NCBI RefSeq assembly: GCF_013041605.1
Contig: NZ_JABEQC010000011.1
Coordinates: 62,001 to 126,000 of the forward strand
Direction of reading: 5' to 3'
Source: Vibrio plantisponsor
GTDB lineage: Bacteria > Pseudomonadota > Gammaproteobacteria > Enterobacterales > Vibrionaceae
Length of the DNA: 64,000 nucleotides
This document shows, in pieces, positions 1 to 7,658 of the stretch (position 1 is the first letter of the stretch; every line of letters starts with the position of its first letter). The notes below the pieces were generated by a model. It was not told the DNA's origin and made no database searches. It saw only the letters and a program-made list of their open reading frames with translations. The position numbers were made by a program, and so were the translations under genes.

Positions 1-233
1 CGGACATCATCAAGAAAGCCATGTTGCTGGTTGATGAATGGATTCGCCAAGAGGGTGATGGTCGAGTGAAACTGCTGATGCAAGTGCACGATGAATTGGT
101 GTTTGAGGTTGAAGAGTCAGCTTTATCCGAAATTGAAAGTAAAGTACGACAATTGATGGAATCTGCCGCTGAACTTAAAGTGCCACTGGTTGCCGAAGCA
201 GGGCATGGTGACAACTGGGATCAGGCACACTAA
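1..233 (+). CDS. polA: DNA polymerase I, C-terminal end (partial)
   Basis: This is the last 77 or so codons of a family A DNA polymerase; the reading frame is already open at the left edge (first full codon at base 3). The segment contains VHDELVFEV, which is polymerase motif C with the conserved His-Asp-Glu at the active site, and ends in the usual family A tail (GHGDNWDQAH). The enzyme fills gaps and removes RNA primers during replication and repair. The identity is supported by position, because Spot 42 RNA and engB follow it as in other gammaproteobacteria. The 5' part lies outside the window. Confidence 0.95.
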   Translation, partial: DIIKKAMLLVDEWIRQEGDGRVKLLMQVHDELVFEVEESALSEIESKVRQLMESAAELKVPLVAEAGHGDNWDQAH

Positions 234-268
234 TCACACTGAATCGTCCAAAACACGAGATAAACATG

Positions 269-299
269 AGCCAGCGCACAAATGCTGGCTTTATTTTTA
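269..299 (+). terminator. Rho-independent terminator of polA
   Basis: A 7-bp GC-rich stem (AGCCAGC / GCTGGCT) with an 8-nt loop is followed by TTATTTTT, 36 bases after the polA stop codon. It would end polA transcription before the spf promoter. Confidence 0.75.
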
Positions 300-375
300 C
301 CTATAAAAAAATAAACGCATTTCAAATGTTTATGTAGCTTAATAAAAACTTAATGAAAAAAAATTACAAAAGTGG

Positions 376-404
376 TTTTCATTTCTGACCAATTGTTGTA
401 CATT
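376..404 (+). promoter_or_regulatory. Putative promoter of spf
   Basis: A -10-like TACATT (399-404) ends 7 bases before the first base of Spot 42. A weak -35-like TTTTCA lies at 376-381. The start is inferred from the conserved 5' end of the RNA. In E. coli spf is repressed by CRP-cAMP; I could not identify a convincing CRP site here. Confidence 0.4.
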
Positions 405-411
405 AACTTTC

Positions 412-518
412 GTAGGGTACAGAGGTAAGATGTTCTATCTTTCAGACCTTTTGTTTCACGTTATTGGATTAGGCTGATTCAGCCGCCCCAGTCTCCTTTT
501 GACTGGGGCGTTTTTTCT
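412..518 (+). ncRNA. spf: Spot 42 small RNA
   Basis: The sequence is nearly identical to E. coli Spot 42. It opens with GTAGGGTACAGAGGTAAGA, keeps the TTCTATCTTTCAGACC segment and the unstructured target-pairing regions, and ends in a terminator made of GCCCCAGTC / GACTGGGGC plus a T run. It lies between polA and engB, as in enterobacteria. Spot 42 is an Hfq-dependent RNA that base-pairs with mRNAs of secondary carbon metabolism and reinforces catabolite repression. This is relevant here because the window also encodes cyaA and a large sugar-uptake locus. The few differences from E. coli fall mostly in the loop before the terminator. Confidence 0.96.
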
Positions 519-732
519 TGTGCGCTACAAAACCTTTTCTTCTCGTAAGTTGCCTTTCTTTTACCAAAAATCTTCTGAGCTTTTCTTCTTTTACTGTCGA
601 CACCCACACTGTGTTTTCGTGAATTCTAATGTCAGTTTCGTAATTTTATATCAGCATGATTAATGATTATTTTTAGAGTAATGATTCTACAAATGGTTTT
701 GTAACTATCTGATATTTAATAAAAATAAAGTG

Positions 733-863
733 AGGCTGATGTGGGAGGGGTTTTTCGTGATCAAGGCATATTGTTTTTACTAGGAGATTGGGGAATGCTA
801 AACCGCATAACAATAACGATTAGGTTTTATTCTCTCCATTCCCCCACTTAGGTGGGGATTTTT
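733..863 (+). ncRNA. Candidate small RNA between spf and engB
   Basis: The stretch ends in a strong intrinsic terminator (CCCCAC-TTAG-GTGGGG then ATTTTTG, 842-863) although no protein gene precedes it. Internal segments GGGGAATG (near 792) and CATTCCCC (near 837) can also pair with each other. A possible promoter is TTGTAA at 699-704 with an A/T-rich -10 region near 720-727, which sets the approximate 5' end. Vibrionaceae are known to encode a conserved sRNA (called VSsrna24 in Aliivibrio salmonicida) a few hundred bases downstream of spf, and this is the likely equivalent. The 5' end is a guess. Confidence 0.55.
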
Positions 864-884
864 GTATCTGCCACTTTTTAATAG

Positions 885-911
885 CAAAAAGCCCCACCAA
901 TTGGCAGGGCT
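885..911 (-). terminator. Terminator of engB
   Basis: Read on the minus strand, the hairpin AGCCCTGCC-AATT-GGTGGGGCT is followed by TTTTTGC, 31 bases after the engB stop codon. It faces the plus-strand terminator of the candidate sRNA. Confidence 0.8.
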
Positions 912-941
912 CATGTTTCTGAGAAGGTAAAATCCTTCTAT

Positions 942-1622
942 TTATTCTTCTTTAGCTTGTTCTTCTTCAGCATCTTGCTGTTGGTCTTCAAGTACTTCTT
1001 CAACCAATTGTTCAGCAAGTGCTGGTGCAAACCAAGCATCAAGCTTAGCGCGCAGAATATCAACGCCGATACCGCTCAATGAAGAGAAGCCGTCAACACT
1101 TACGTCGCCACCAAACTCTTTCGCATCATTACGGATTTTCAGAATTTGCGCTTTACGTGCGCCACTCTTTAGCTTGTCCGCTTTAGTAAGTAGTACCTGA
1201 ACTGGGATGCCACACTCAACCGCCCAAACAATGAGTTGTTGGTCGAGATCTTTCATTGGGTGACGAATATCCATCAAAACCACCAAACCCTTCAGGCATT
1301 GGCGCTTTTGTAAGTACTCACCTAACGATTGTTGCCACTTCTTCTTCATTTCTAGTGGAACTTGAGCAAAACCATAGCCCGGTAAGTCAACAATGTGGCA
1401 ACCTTCGGTCACTTTAAACAAGTTAATTAACTGAGTTCGTCCTGGGGTTTTACTGGTTTTTGCTAGGCTCTTCTGATTGGTTAATCGATTGAGAGAACTA
1501 GATTTGCCAGCATTTGAGCGTCCTGCAAACGCAATTTCGATACCTTCGTCAGCTGGAAGATGGCGAATGTCTGGTGCACTGGTAATGAAATGCGTGTTTT
1601 GATAATGAATTTTTACGCTCAC
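942..1622 (-). CDS. engB: Ribosome biogenesis GTPase EngB (YihA/YsxC)
   Basis: This is an essential Ras-like GTPase acting in assembly of the large ribosomal subunit. Visible motifs are the P-loop GRSNAGKSS (about residues 34-42), the switch region with TPGRTQ, DLPG (G3) and TKAD (G4). I place the start at GTG 1622 (VSVKIHYQ), because a GGAG lies about 7 bases upstream and Vibrio orthologs begin SVKIHYQ. An in-frame ATG at 1634 would add four residues but has a weaker ribosome-binding site. The C-terminus carries an acidic, low-complexity extension of about 25 residues (Glu, Gln, Asp), which varies between species. It is transcribed away from the cytochrome c4 gene. Confidence 0.95.
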   Translation of the reverse strand: MSVKIHYQNTHFITSAPDIRHLPADEGIEIAFAGRSNAGKSSSLNRLTNQKSLAKTSKTPGRTQLINLFKVTEGCHIVDLPGYGFAQVPLEMKKKWQQSLGEYLQKRQCLKGLVVLMDIRHPMKDLDQQLIVWAVECGIPVQVLLTKADKLKSGARKAQILKIRNDAKEFGGDVSVDGFSSLSGIGVDILRAKLDAWFAPALAEQLVEEVLEDQQQDAEEEQAKEE

Positions 1623-1757
1623 TGTTAACTCCATCTCGACTTTGTGTAGTCGATTGATTACTTTTTTGTGAAATTGTGTAAAATAACCGTGCTCGGCATA
1701 AGGTCGCCAATTGTACCACAGTGGTACTGGAAGCTTGATTATTATAAATGGAATGTC

Positions 1758-2375
1758 ATGAATAAATTAGCGCTAATATTGAGTCTTTTAGCCAGCTGCT
1801 CCGTATGGGCCCAAGGCAGCATAGAAGCTGGCAAAGCAAAATCCGAAACGTGTGTTGCCTGTCACGGTGCTGATGGCAACAGTCTAATTACAACTTACCC
1901 TAAACTTGCTGGCCAACACGCTAAGTATATTGAGAAGCAGCTAAAAGATCTCAAACTTGGTGCGACGAGTGCTGGTAAACAAGGCCGTTACGACCCTGTA
2001 ATGAGCGCTATGGCGATGCCACTTAGCGACGAAGACATGTCTGACTTGGCCGCTTACTTCTCTTCACTCCCTATCTCTTCTAACTCTACACCTGAAGATG
2101 TAGTAAGCACGGGTAAAGCACTATATACAGCGGGTGACGCCTCTCGTGGTCTAACAGCATGTATCGCATGTCATGGTCCACGTGGTAATGGTACAGAACT
2201 TTCAGGGTTCCCTAAAATTTCTGGTCAGCATGCTGATTATGTTAAAGCTCAGCTGATGAAATTCCGCGATGATTCTCGTGGTAATGACATGAACGCTATG
2301 ATGCGTGATGTTGCTAAGAAGTTAACTGATGCTGACATCGAAATTTTGTCTAAATATGTTGGTGGTCTGCACTAA
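1758..2375 (+). CDS. Cytochrome c4, periplasmic diheme electron carrier
   Basis: The 205-residue protein starts with a signal peptide (cleavage likely after Trp17-Ala18) and has two heme c sites, CVACH (32-36) and CIACH (135-139), each in a cytochrome c domain of about 90 residues. Methionines after each site (MSAMAMP and MNAMMR) are candidate axial ligands. This matches cytochrome c4, which passes electrons to terminal oxidases such as cbb3 or to other periplasmic partners. An upstream ATG at 1668 is in frame but would put 30 polar and aromatic residues in front of a perfect signal peptide, so I use 1758. It is monocistronic, divergent from engB and followed by a terminator. Confidence 0.93.
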   Translation: MNKLALILSLLASCSVWAQGSIEAGKAKSETCVACHGADGNSLITTYPKLAGQHAKYIEKQLKDLKLGATSAGKQGRYDPVMSAMAMPLSDEDMSDLAAYFSSLPISSNSTPEDVVSTGKALYTAGDASRGLTACIACHGPRGNGTELSGFPKISGQHADYVKAQLMKFRDDSRGNDMNAMMRDVAKKLTDADIEILSKYVGGLH

Positions 2376-2406
2376 CGAAGCCTAGCCAAGTTCGAGCAAT
2401 GTTGTA

Positions 2407-2443
2407 AACAACCCTGAAGTCCGCTTCGGGGTTGTTGCGTTTT
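2407..2443 (+). terminator. Terminator of cytochrome c4 gene
   Basis: AACAACCCTGAAG pairs with CTTCGGGGTTGTT around a short loop, followed by GCGTTTT. It begins about 30 bases after the stop codon. Confidence 0.8.
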
Positions 2444-2661
2444 AGGGCTAAATTTTCTTCTCTAATCATGGTTCCATAAAGGTTCATTATCAGAAATGGC
2501 TGATGACCTTGTGAGACATTTGCCATACTGACTGCTTATCTTATTGTTAACTAATTCTTAACTGATTGATTTGTATGAAGCTTGATTAAGGTTGATAAAA
2601 TTGGCTTAAAAATTAGAGCTAGATCCATTGTTTACACGCTTGATAGGCGTAAAGTTCTGGT

Positions 2662-3031
2662 GTCGGCAAGATGCTGACAGAGGAACTCAGACCATGAAGG
2701 TCTCCAAGGAGCAGGTAGGGATAGCTTGCATTCCGGTAAGGGACAGACAATAAGTAGGATGCTTATTGGGATAAGGATGGTCACTTCGTCTAAAGGTAAG
2801 ACAGTGTAAAGGATCGAGCAAAGGACCGCTTTGCTACAGGAAGTAACACTTGCTATAAAAGGTAGCAATAAGAGGGAAGGCCAAAATTCATCAGGATGAT
2901 GACAAAACACACTTTTTGGCATGGAAAGCATTAAAAACAAATGGAATATTGGTGTACCGAATCGGTACGACCCACTTTTTGTCACATACGTGGCGACTTA
3001 GAAAGCGATAGGTAACCCTATCGCTTTTTTT
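2662..3031 (+). ncRNA. CsrB/CsrC-family regulatory RNA
   Basis: The roughly 370-nt stretch has no credible gene and carries more than a dozen GGA motifs, many as AGGA or GGGA (for example AAGGAGC, AAGGATG, AAGGATCG, CAGGATGATGA). These are the binding sites of CsrA/RsmA. It begins with a 5' hairpin GTCGGCA-AGA-TGCTGAC (2662-2678) and ends in the terminator GCGATAGG-GTAA-CCTATCGC plus seven T (3004-3031). E. coli CsrB is 369 nt and also opens with a GTC-rich stem; E. coli csrC lies between yihA and yihI, the position of this RNA. Vibrio species make several such RNAs, which sequester CsrA under VarS/VarA control. Which of CsrB, CsrC or CsrD this is cannot be told here. The 5' end is inferred from the hairpin and a TAAAGT -10-like element near 2650. 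Confidence 0.88.
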
Positions 3032-3125
3032 ATTTTTAACTAAATTGTTGAAAAAATGTTCGTCGAGTCTCCACTCTAGCGTCAGTTTCTGGTATGTTTC
3101 GCATCCCCCGTTAAAGGATGCCGAA

Positions 3126-3779
3126 ATGCACAACTGCCCTCAATGTCGCTGCCCTTTATGCAATGGCGATAAAACCGATGCATATTTTGAAGATAAACAT
3201 CGAGAGTATCTTCAATGTCAGACATGTCAGTTGGTATTTGTAAACCCGCAGCACCGTCTAAGTGCTGAGCGTGAAAAAGCGTTTTATGACTTACATGAAA
3301 ACGATCCAAACGACGCAGGCTATCGTCGCTTTTTATCTCGTGTATGTGATCCTATGCTTGAAAGACTGGCTCCAGATTCGAAAGGGTTAGATTTTGGCTG
3401 TGGTCCCGGACCAACACTCTCTTTGATGTTAGAAGAAGCAGGACACGACGTGGCTTTGTACGATATCTTCTTTCATCCAAATGAACAGGCGCTACAGACA
3501 GAATACGATTTTATGACTGCTACAGAGGTGATAGAGCACTTACATCACCCAGATACGGTGTGGCAGCAATGGTTGAATTTGGTTAAACCCGGAGGCTGGA
3601 TTGGTCTAATGACCAAAATGGTAAAAGACAGAGATGCTTTTGCTAGTTGGCACTACAAGAATGACCTCACACATGTGATCTTCTTTAGTCGCGCCACATT
3701 CCAGTTTTTGGCTGAGCGAGATAAGCTCGAACTTGAATTTATAGGCAACGATGTAATTTTGCTGAGGAAACCCCAGTAA
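3126..3779 (+). CDS. Class I SAM-dependent methyltransferase with N-terminal zinc-ribbon-like cysteines
   Basis: The 217-residue protein has paired cysteines at the N-terminus (CPQC, CPLC, then CQTC near residues 31-34), probably a zinc-binding module. A Rossmann methyltransferase domain of the Methyltransf_23 type follows, with the SAM-binding GLDFGCGPGP (about 89-98), ATEVIEHL, and VKPGGWIGLMT. The substrate is not evident. An upstream ATG at 3045 would overlap the end of the Csr-type RNA region; the ATG at 3126 has AGGA about 9 bases before it and begins directly at the cysteine cluster, so I use it. Its stop overlaps the start of yihI (TAATG), so the two are translationally coupled. Confidence 0.85.
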   Translation: MHNCPQCRCPLCNGDKTDAYFEDKHREYLQCQTCQLVFVNPQHRLSAEREKAFYDLHENDPNDAGYRRFLSRVCDPMLERLAPDSKGLDFGCGPGPTLSLMLEEAGHDVALYDIFFHPNEQALQTEYDFMTATEVIEHLHHPDTVWQQWLNLVKPGGWIGLMTKMVKDRDAFASWHYKNDLTHVIFFSRATFQFLAERDKLELEFIGNDVILLRKPQ

Positions 3780-4360
3780 TGTCTAGAGAAAAGAAAACTA
3801 AAACAGGTATTAACGGCGATCTCGTTTTCGCACGTAAACATAACCGTAAGAATGACGACGTTGAAGGTCGTGAACGCAAGAAAGCGAAGAAGCACAAAGG
3901 ATTGAAAAGCGGTAACCGTCACTCTGAAGGCAAGCAGCAATCGGAGAGAGCGGCAGCGCAAGCTCGTGACCCTCGTCTTGGCAGCAAGAAAAAGATTCCT
4001 TTGATTGTTGATACTAAGAAACCAACAAAACAAGAGCGTCGTATTTCGGCTGAGAAAGAGCTGGAAATGCTAGAGAATGATGCTCAACTAAACGTATTGT
4101 TGGACCGTATCGACAACGGCGAGAAGCTGGGTGCTGGTCTGCAAAAATACGTGGATGAGAAATTAGACCGTATTGAAATGTTGATGAAGCAGTTGGGCAT
4201 CTACGAAGAAGAGCTTGATGTTGAAGACGAGCAAGACGAAGAAGAGCAACTTTCTGCTAGCAAACAACCAGCGGCGAAAGCGACTAAACGTCAGCCAAAA
4301 TCAGATGATGATTACCTGTCTGATTTCGAAAACCTCGATTTAAACGATTATAAAGGCTAA
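3779..4360 (+). CDS. yihI: Der GTPase-activating protein YihI
   Basis: The 193-residue protein has a very basic N-terminal half (many Lys/Arg, KKAKKHKG) and an acidic C-terminus. The central region MLENDAQLNVLLDRIDNGEKL is characteristic of YihI. In E. coli YihI stimulates GTP hydrolysis by Der (EngA) and so modulates 50S ribosome assembly. The start overlaps the methyltransferase stop by one base, and the gene is followed 9 bases later by the DUF2489 gene, forming a small operon. engB, another ribosome-assembly GTPase gene, lies nearby. Confidence 0.93.
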   Translation: MSREKKTKTGINGDLVFARKHNRKNDDVEGRERKKAKKHKGLKSGNRHSEGKQQSERAAAQARDPRLGSKKKIPLIVDTKKPTKQERRISAEKELEMLENDAQLNVLLDRIDNGEKLGAGLQKYVDEKLDRIEMLMKQLGIYEEELDVEDEQDEEEQLSASKQPAAKATKRQPKSDDDYLSDFENLDLNDYKG

Positions 4361-4369
4361 GGATTTTCA

Positions 4370-4858
4370 ATGAACGTAACCCTATTAGTAATAGTTGGCG
4401 CTGCGATCATTGTTGGTCTGGCATCTTATGCTGGCTACCTTCTGCTGCAACTGAAAAAGCAAAAAGTGTTGCAGCAGCAACATCAGTCTCTGGCTATTGA
4501 AAAGCGCAATGCGAACATTTTCGAAAGTGTGAATGTATTGTGCATGGCAGGTATTCAGGGACAATGTGACCTTTCTGAGATCAGTATTCGCGTTTACTGC
4601 ATCATGGATTATGTGCAAGGCGAAGACCGCGTCGATTTCGAAGCTGAATACCCTGCGATCTCTGAGCTGTATCATATCGTTAAAGATATGCCTCGTGGCG
4701 AAGCTCGTCAGGAAATGGCGAAACAAGAGCGCATGAAACAAAATCTCACTCGTCAGAAGGCTGAAGGCCGCTTGAATGACGCCATCATTGAAGAACTGCA
4801 CGCGTTGAAAAAACGTGTTCAGCCACTGAATAATCAAATTGCCATTCAAATGGTGTGA
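4370..4858 (+). CDS. DUF2489 family membrane-anchored protein
   Basis: The 162-residue protein has one N-terminal transmembrane segment (about residues 4-26), followed by a Gln/Lys-rich coiled-coil-like stretch and a soluble domain with two conserved-looking cysteines (VLCMAGIQGQC). It matches DUF2489, a family of unknown function regularly found next to yihI and hemN in gammaproteobacteria. It likely sits in the inner membrane with its soluble part in the cytoplasm. I know of no assigned function. Confidence 0.8.
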   Translation: MNVTLLVIVGAAIIVGLASYAGYLLLQLKKQKVLQQQHQSLAIEKRNANIFESVNVLCMAGIQGQCDLSEISIRVYCIMDYVQGEDRVDFEAEYPAISELYHIVKDMPRGEARQEMAKQERMKQNLTRQKAEGRLNDAIIEELHALKKRVQPLNNQIAIQMV

Positions 4859-5011
4859 TAAATCGTTCATCTGCTAGTAAGTGATCGAGCTAGCAGATTC
4901 GAACATTTTGTCGCTAAATTTAATTTTGCTGCCCGCCGCTTTTCTTGTCGTGTGGCAAAATACACCTATTGATACTAGGTCAAAAGACCCTAAATAACGG
5001 AAAGAGTCACT

Positions 5012-6400
5012 ATGTCGTCGCAAGTCGTACCGAGCCAGCAGATCGTTTGGGATCAGGCTGTTTTAGACAAGTACAACTACTCTGGGCCTCGCTACACGTC
5101 TTATCCTACTGCGGTAGAGTTTCATGAAGCTTTTACCATTGCAGATTACGATAGGGCATGTGCACAGTACCCAGAGCGACCGCTGTCGCTTTACGTTCAT
5201 ATCCCGTTTTGTCACAAGCTTTGCTACTACTGTGGTTGTAACAAAGTAATTACTCGCCATTCGCACAAAGCGGATGAGTATCTGGACATTCTGACTCACG
5301 AGATTCAGCAACGCGCTTCATTGCTGCAAGGTCGTCGCGTTACTCAGTTGCACTTTGGTGGCGGTACTCCGACTTTCTTGAGCAATAAACAAATAACACG
5401 CCTGATGACGCTACTGCGTAGCGAATTCTTCTTTGAAGATGATGCGGAAATCAGTATTGAAGTCGATCCGCGTGAAATTGAATTGAGTGTTCTTGACCAC
5501 TTGAGAAGTGAAGGCTTTAACCGTCTGAGTATCGGTGTTCAAGATTTCAATAAAGAAGTTCAGGCGCTCGTTAACCGTGAGCAAGACGAAGAGTTCATCG
5601 TACAGCTTGTTGAGCGCGCTAAGCAGTTAGGTTTCCGTTCTACCAACCTAGATTTGATTTACGGTTTGCCTAAGCAAACATTAGAGACGTTTAGCCAGAC
5701 ACTCGAAAAAGTTCTGGAGATGAAACCGGGGCGCTTGTCAGTGTTCAACTACGCACACATGCCGCAGCTATTTGCTGCGCAACGTAAAATCAAAGATGCC
5801 GATTTGCCGTCAGCCGATGAAAAGATGGCGATTCTGCAGCACTCGATTTCAACCTTAACCGAAGCGGGCTACCAGTTCATCGGTATGGACCATTTCGCGT
5901 TGCCGGATGATGAACTGGCGATTGCTCAGCGTAAGGGTGTTTTGCATCGTAACTTCCAAGGTTATACCACCCAAGGTGAATGTGATTTGGTTGGCTTTGG
6001 TGTTTCAGCTATCTCAATGATTGGCGACGCTTACGCGCAGAATCAAAAAGAGCTGAAAAAGTACTACGAGCAAGTGAATGAGATGCGACATGCCTTGTGG
6101 AAAGGTGTGAGTTTAGATAGTGATGACTTGCTACGCCGTGAAGTGATTAAGCAGCTGATTTGTAACTTCAAACTGGATAAGCGAATTATTGAGCAGCAGT
6201 TTGGTGTTCGATTCCACCAATTCTTTAAGCATGATTTAGCGTTGCTTCAGACCTTCATTGATGACCAACTGGTTGTGGTGGATGATCAGTATATTGAAGT
6301 TACACTTCGTGGCCGTTTGCTGATTCGTAATATCTGTATGTGTTTTGACAAGTATCTGCGTCAACGTGCTCGCCAGCAGCAATTCTCACGCGTGATTTAG
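5012..6400 (+). CDS. hemN: Oxygen-independent coproporphyrinogen III dehydrogenase
   Basis: The 462-residue radical SAM enzyme converts coproporphyrinogen III to protoporphyrinogen IX without oxygen. The [4Fe-4S] cluster motif is clear: HIPFCHKLCYYCGC (CX3CX2C, plus the extra cysteine typical of HemN). HFGGGTPT and the GVQDFN motif follow. Length and N-terminus (YTSYPTAVEF) match E. coli HemN. It is convergent with hemY across a shared terminator and acts in the same pathway as hemC and hemD further right. A TTGAT..GTCAA element at 4967-4981 resembles an FNR box but has one base too many in the spacer. Confidence 0.97.
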   Translation: MSSQVVPSQQIVWDQAVLDKYNYSGPRYTSYPTAVEFHEAFTIADYDRACAQYPERPLSLYVHIPFCHKLCYYCGCNKVITRHSHKADEYLDILTHEIQQRASLLQGRRVTQLHFGGGTPTFLSNKQITRLMTLLRSEFFFEDDAEISIEVDPREIELSVLDHLRSEGFNRLSIGVQDFNKEVQALVNREQDEEFIVQLVERAKQLGFRSTNLDLIYGLPKQTLETFSQTLEKVLEMKPGRLSVFNYAHMPQLFAAQRKIKDADLPSADEKMAILQHSISTLTEAGYQFIGMDHFALPDDELAIAQRKGVLHRNFQGYTTQGECDLVGFGVSAISMIGDAYAQNQKELKKYYEQVNEMRHALWKGVSLDSDDLLRREVIKQLICNFKLDKRIIEQQFGVRFHQFFKHDLALLQTFIDDQLVVVDDQYIEVTLRGRLLIRNICMCFDKYLRQRARQQQFSRVI

Positions 6401-6433
6401 CGAATAGATAAATCGACGAACAGAGAACAAAAT

Positions 6434-6460
6434 AAAAGCCAGCTTAGTTGCTGGCTTTTT
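6434..6460. terminator. Bidirectional terminator between hemN and hemY
   Basis: AAAAGCCAGC-TTAGTT-GCTGGCTTTTT forms a stem flanked by A and T runs, so it can end transcription from both sides. Confidence 0.85.
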
Positions 6461-6476
6461 GCTTTTTAGAACACGT

Positions 6477-7658
6477 TTAGTTTGTTTCTAACAGGCTTAG
6501 CGCTTTACGAGTAACATCGTGAGCAGCATGAGTCATGTTCTGCTGTTGCAAAGCATCAGCTAAATAAGCGTAATCGGAAACACTAGAACGTAGCGATAAG
6601 GCTTTTTCCAGATGTTCCTGTGCCAGTTTCCATTCTTGTTCGCGGAAATAGAGTTGTCCTAGAGCACTATGAGCTTCCGCATTGCTGTCGTTTTTCTTCA
6701 CCGCATCTTTCAACATAACAATCGCAGGATAGCGGTCACTAATATTGAGTTCTGGGATCAAAGCATAAAGCTCAGGCGTTGCTTGCTTCTTCAGATTCTC
6801 TTTGATTAAGGTGAATGCTTCATTGTCAGCTTTGCGTTTAATCAGTTGTTGAATCAAGGCATTAACTAGTGCTGGTTCTGCTTTTAGTTTTCGCGTTAAA
6901 CCGTTCCAGTGTGCAAGCAGGCCTTCTGTGCCTTTCTGGCTGGCAATCGATTCTAGAGCGCCGCACTGAGCCGTTAATGTAAGTTTTTCTGCTTCTTGTT
7001 CTGTTAGGCGTTTCGCTTTCACTAGTTTGGGCAGAAGTTCGAGCAGAGGAGCCCACTCTTTTTGCTGAAGGTAAGCTTGCTTCAACAAGTTCAAGATAAT
7101 GGTGTTATTAGGATGCTGATGTTGCAACGTCGTCAGTGTTTGCGTTGCTTTGTCGTAATCACCATCGCTGATTTGTTGCTTCGCTCTGGTCAGCTCGACG
7201 GCTAAGGTCGCATTTTCTTGTTTCGCAGCCATTTCTAGGTATCGGTCGCGCTTTTCACGGTCACCCATGCCGTTTGCCGCTTCAGAAGCGACAAGATAAC
7301 AGAGTAGAGGCATATCGTGGTGGCTTGCCCAGCGTGTTACTTTTTTCTCTGCCTGCTTCCAGTCACCTTCGAGTAACTTGATGATACCTTGGTTGGTATA
7401 ACGACGAGAGCGGCGCTGCTTACGGATACTGAACCAGTTCCAGGTTGTGAAGCTCATGTAGAAGAATTTCTTCACAATAAACTCAAGCGCGAACAGCGCA
7501 GCCAAAGCGCCGATAACAAAGATAACCAGAGTCGTAACGCTCATCTCAATGGTTTTATTGGCTATTGAGATGAGAACATAACCTTGCTGCCCTGCGTATT
7601 GAGTGCCGACAAACAGCCCCGCACCAAGGACAACGAAAAGAAAGATTAAACGAATCAT
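6477..7658 (-). CDS. hemY: HemY, TPR-containing inner-membrane protein of heme synthesis
   Basis: The 393-residue protein has two N-terminal transmembrane segments (about 2-22 and 40-62) followed by a cytoplasmic region with TPR-like helical repeats (for example NAEAHSALGQLYFREQEWKLAQEHLEKA, cited from 6600-6690, in pieces SALGQLYF and AQEHLEKAL). This is the proteobacterial HemY of the hemCDXY operon, not the unrelated protoporphyrinogen oxidase of the same name in Gram-positives. It is thought to scaffold or coordinate late heme enzymes. Its start overlaps the hemX stop by 4 bases (ATGA), showing translational coupling. Confidence 0.92.
   Translation of the reverse strand: MIRLIFLFVVLGAGLFVGTQYAGQQGYVLISIANKTIEMSVTTLVIFVIGALAALFALEFIVKKFFYMSFTTWNWFSIRKQRRSRRYTNQGIIKLLEGDWKQAEKKVTRWASHHDMPLLCYLVASEAANGMGDREKRDRYLEMAAKQENATLAVELTRAKQQISDGDYDKATQTLTTLQHQHPNNTIILNLLKQAYLQQKEWAPLLELLPKLVKAKRLTEQEAEKLTLTAQCGALESIASQKGTEGLLAHWNGLTRKLKAEPALVNALIQQLIKRKADNEAFTLIKENLKKQATPELYALIPELNISDRYPAIVMLKDAVKKNDSNAEAHSALGQLYFREQEWKLAQEHLEKALSLRSSVSDYAYLADALQQQNMTHAAHDVTRKALSLLETN

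Noticed and set aside
2632..2985. Open frame of 117 codons on the minus strand across the GGA-rich region
   Set aside because: It lies antisense to a well-supported Csr-type RNA, has no ribosome-binding site and no recognisable domain.
4385..4870. 161-codon minus-strand frame opposite the DUF2489 gene
   Set aside because: It mirrors a real gene in the antisense frame and has no translation signals or family match.
4967..4981. FNR-box-like TTGAT..GTCAA upstream of hemN
   Set aside because: The spacer is one base too long for the FNR consensus TTGAT-N4-ATCAA, and one half-site deviates. Anaerobic control is plausible but not shown by this element.
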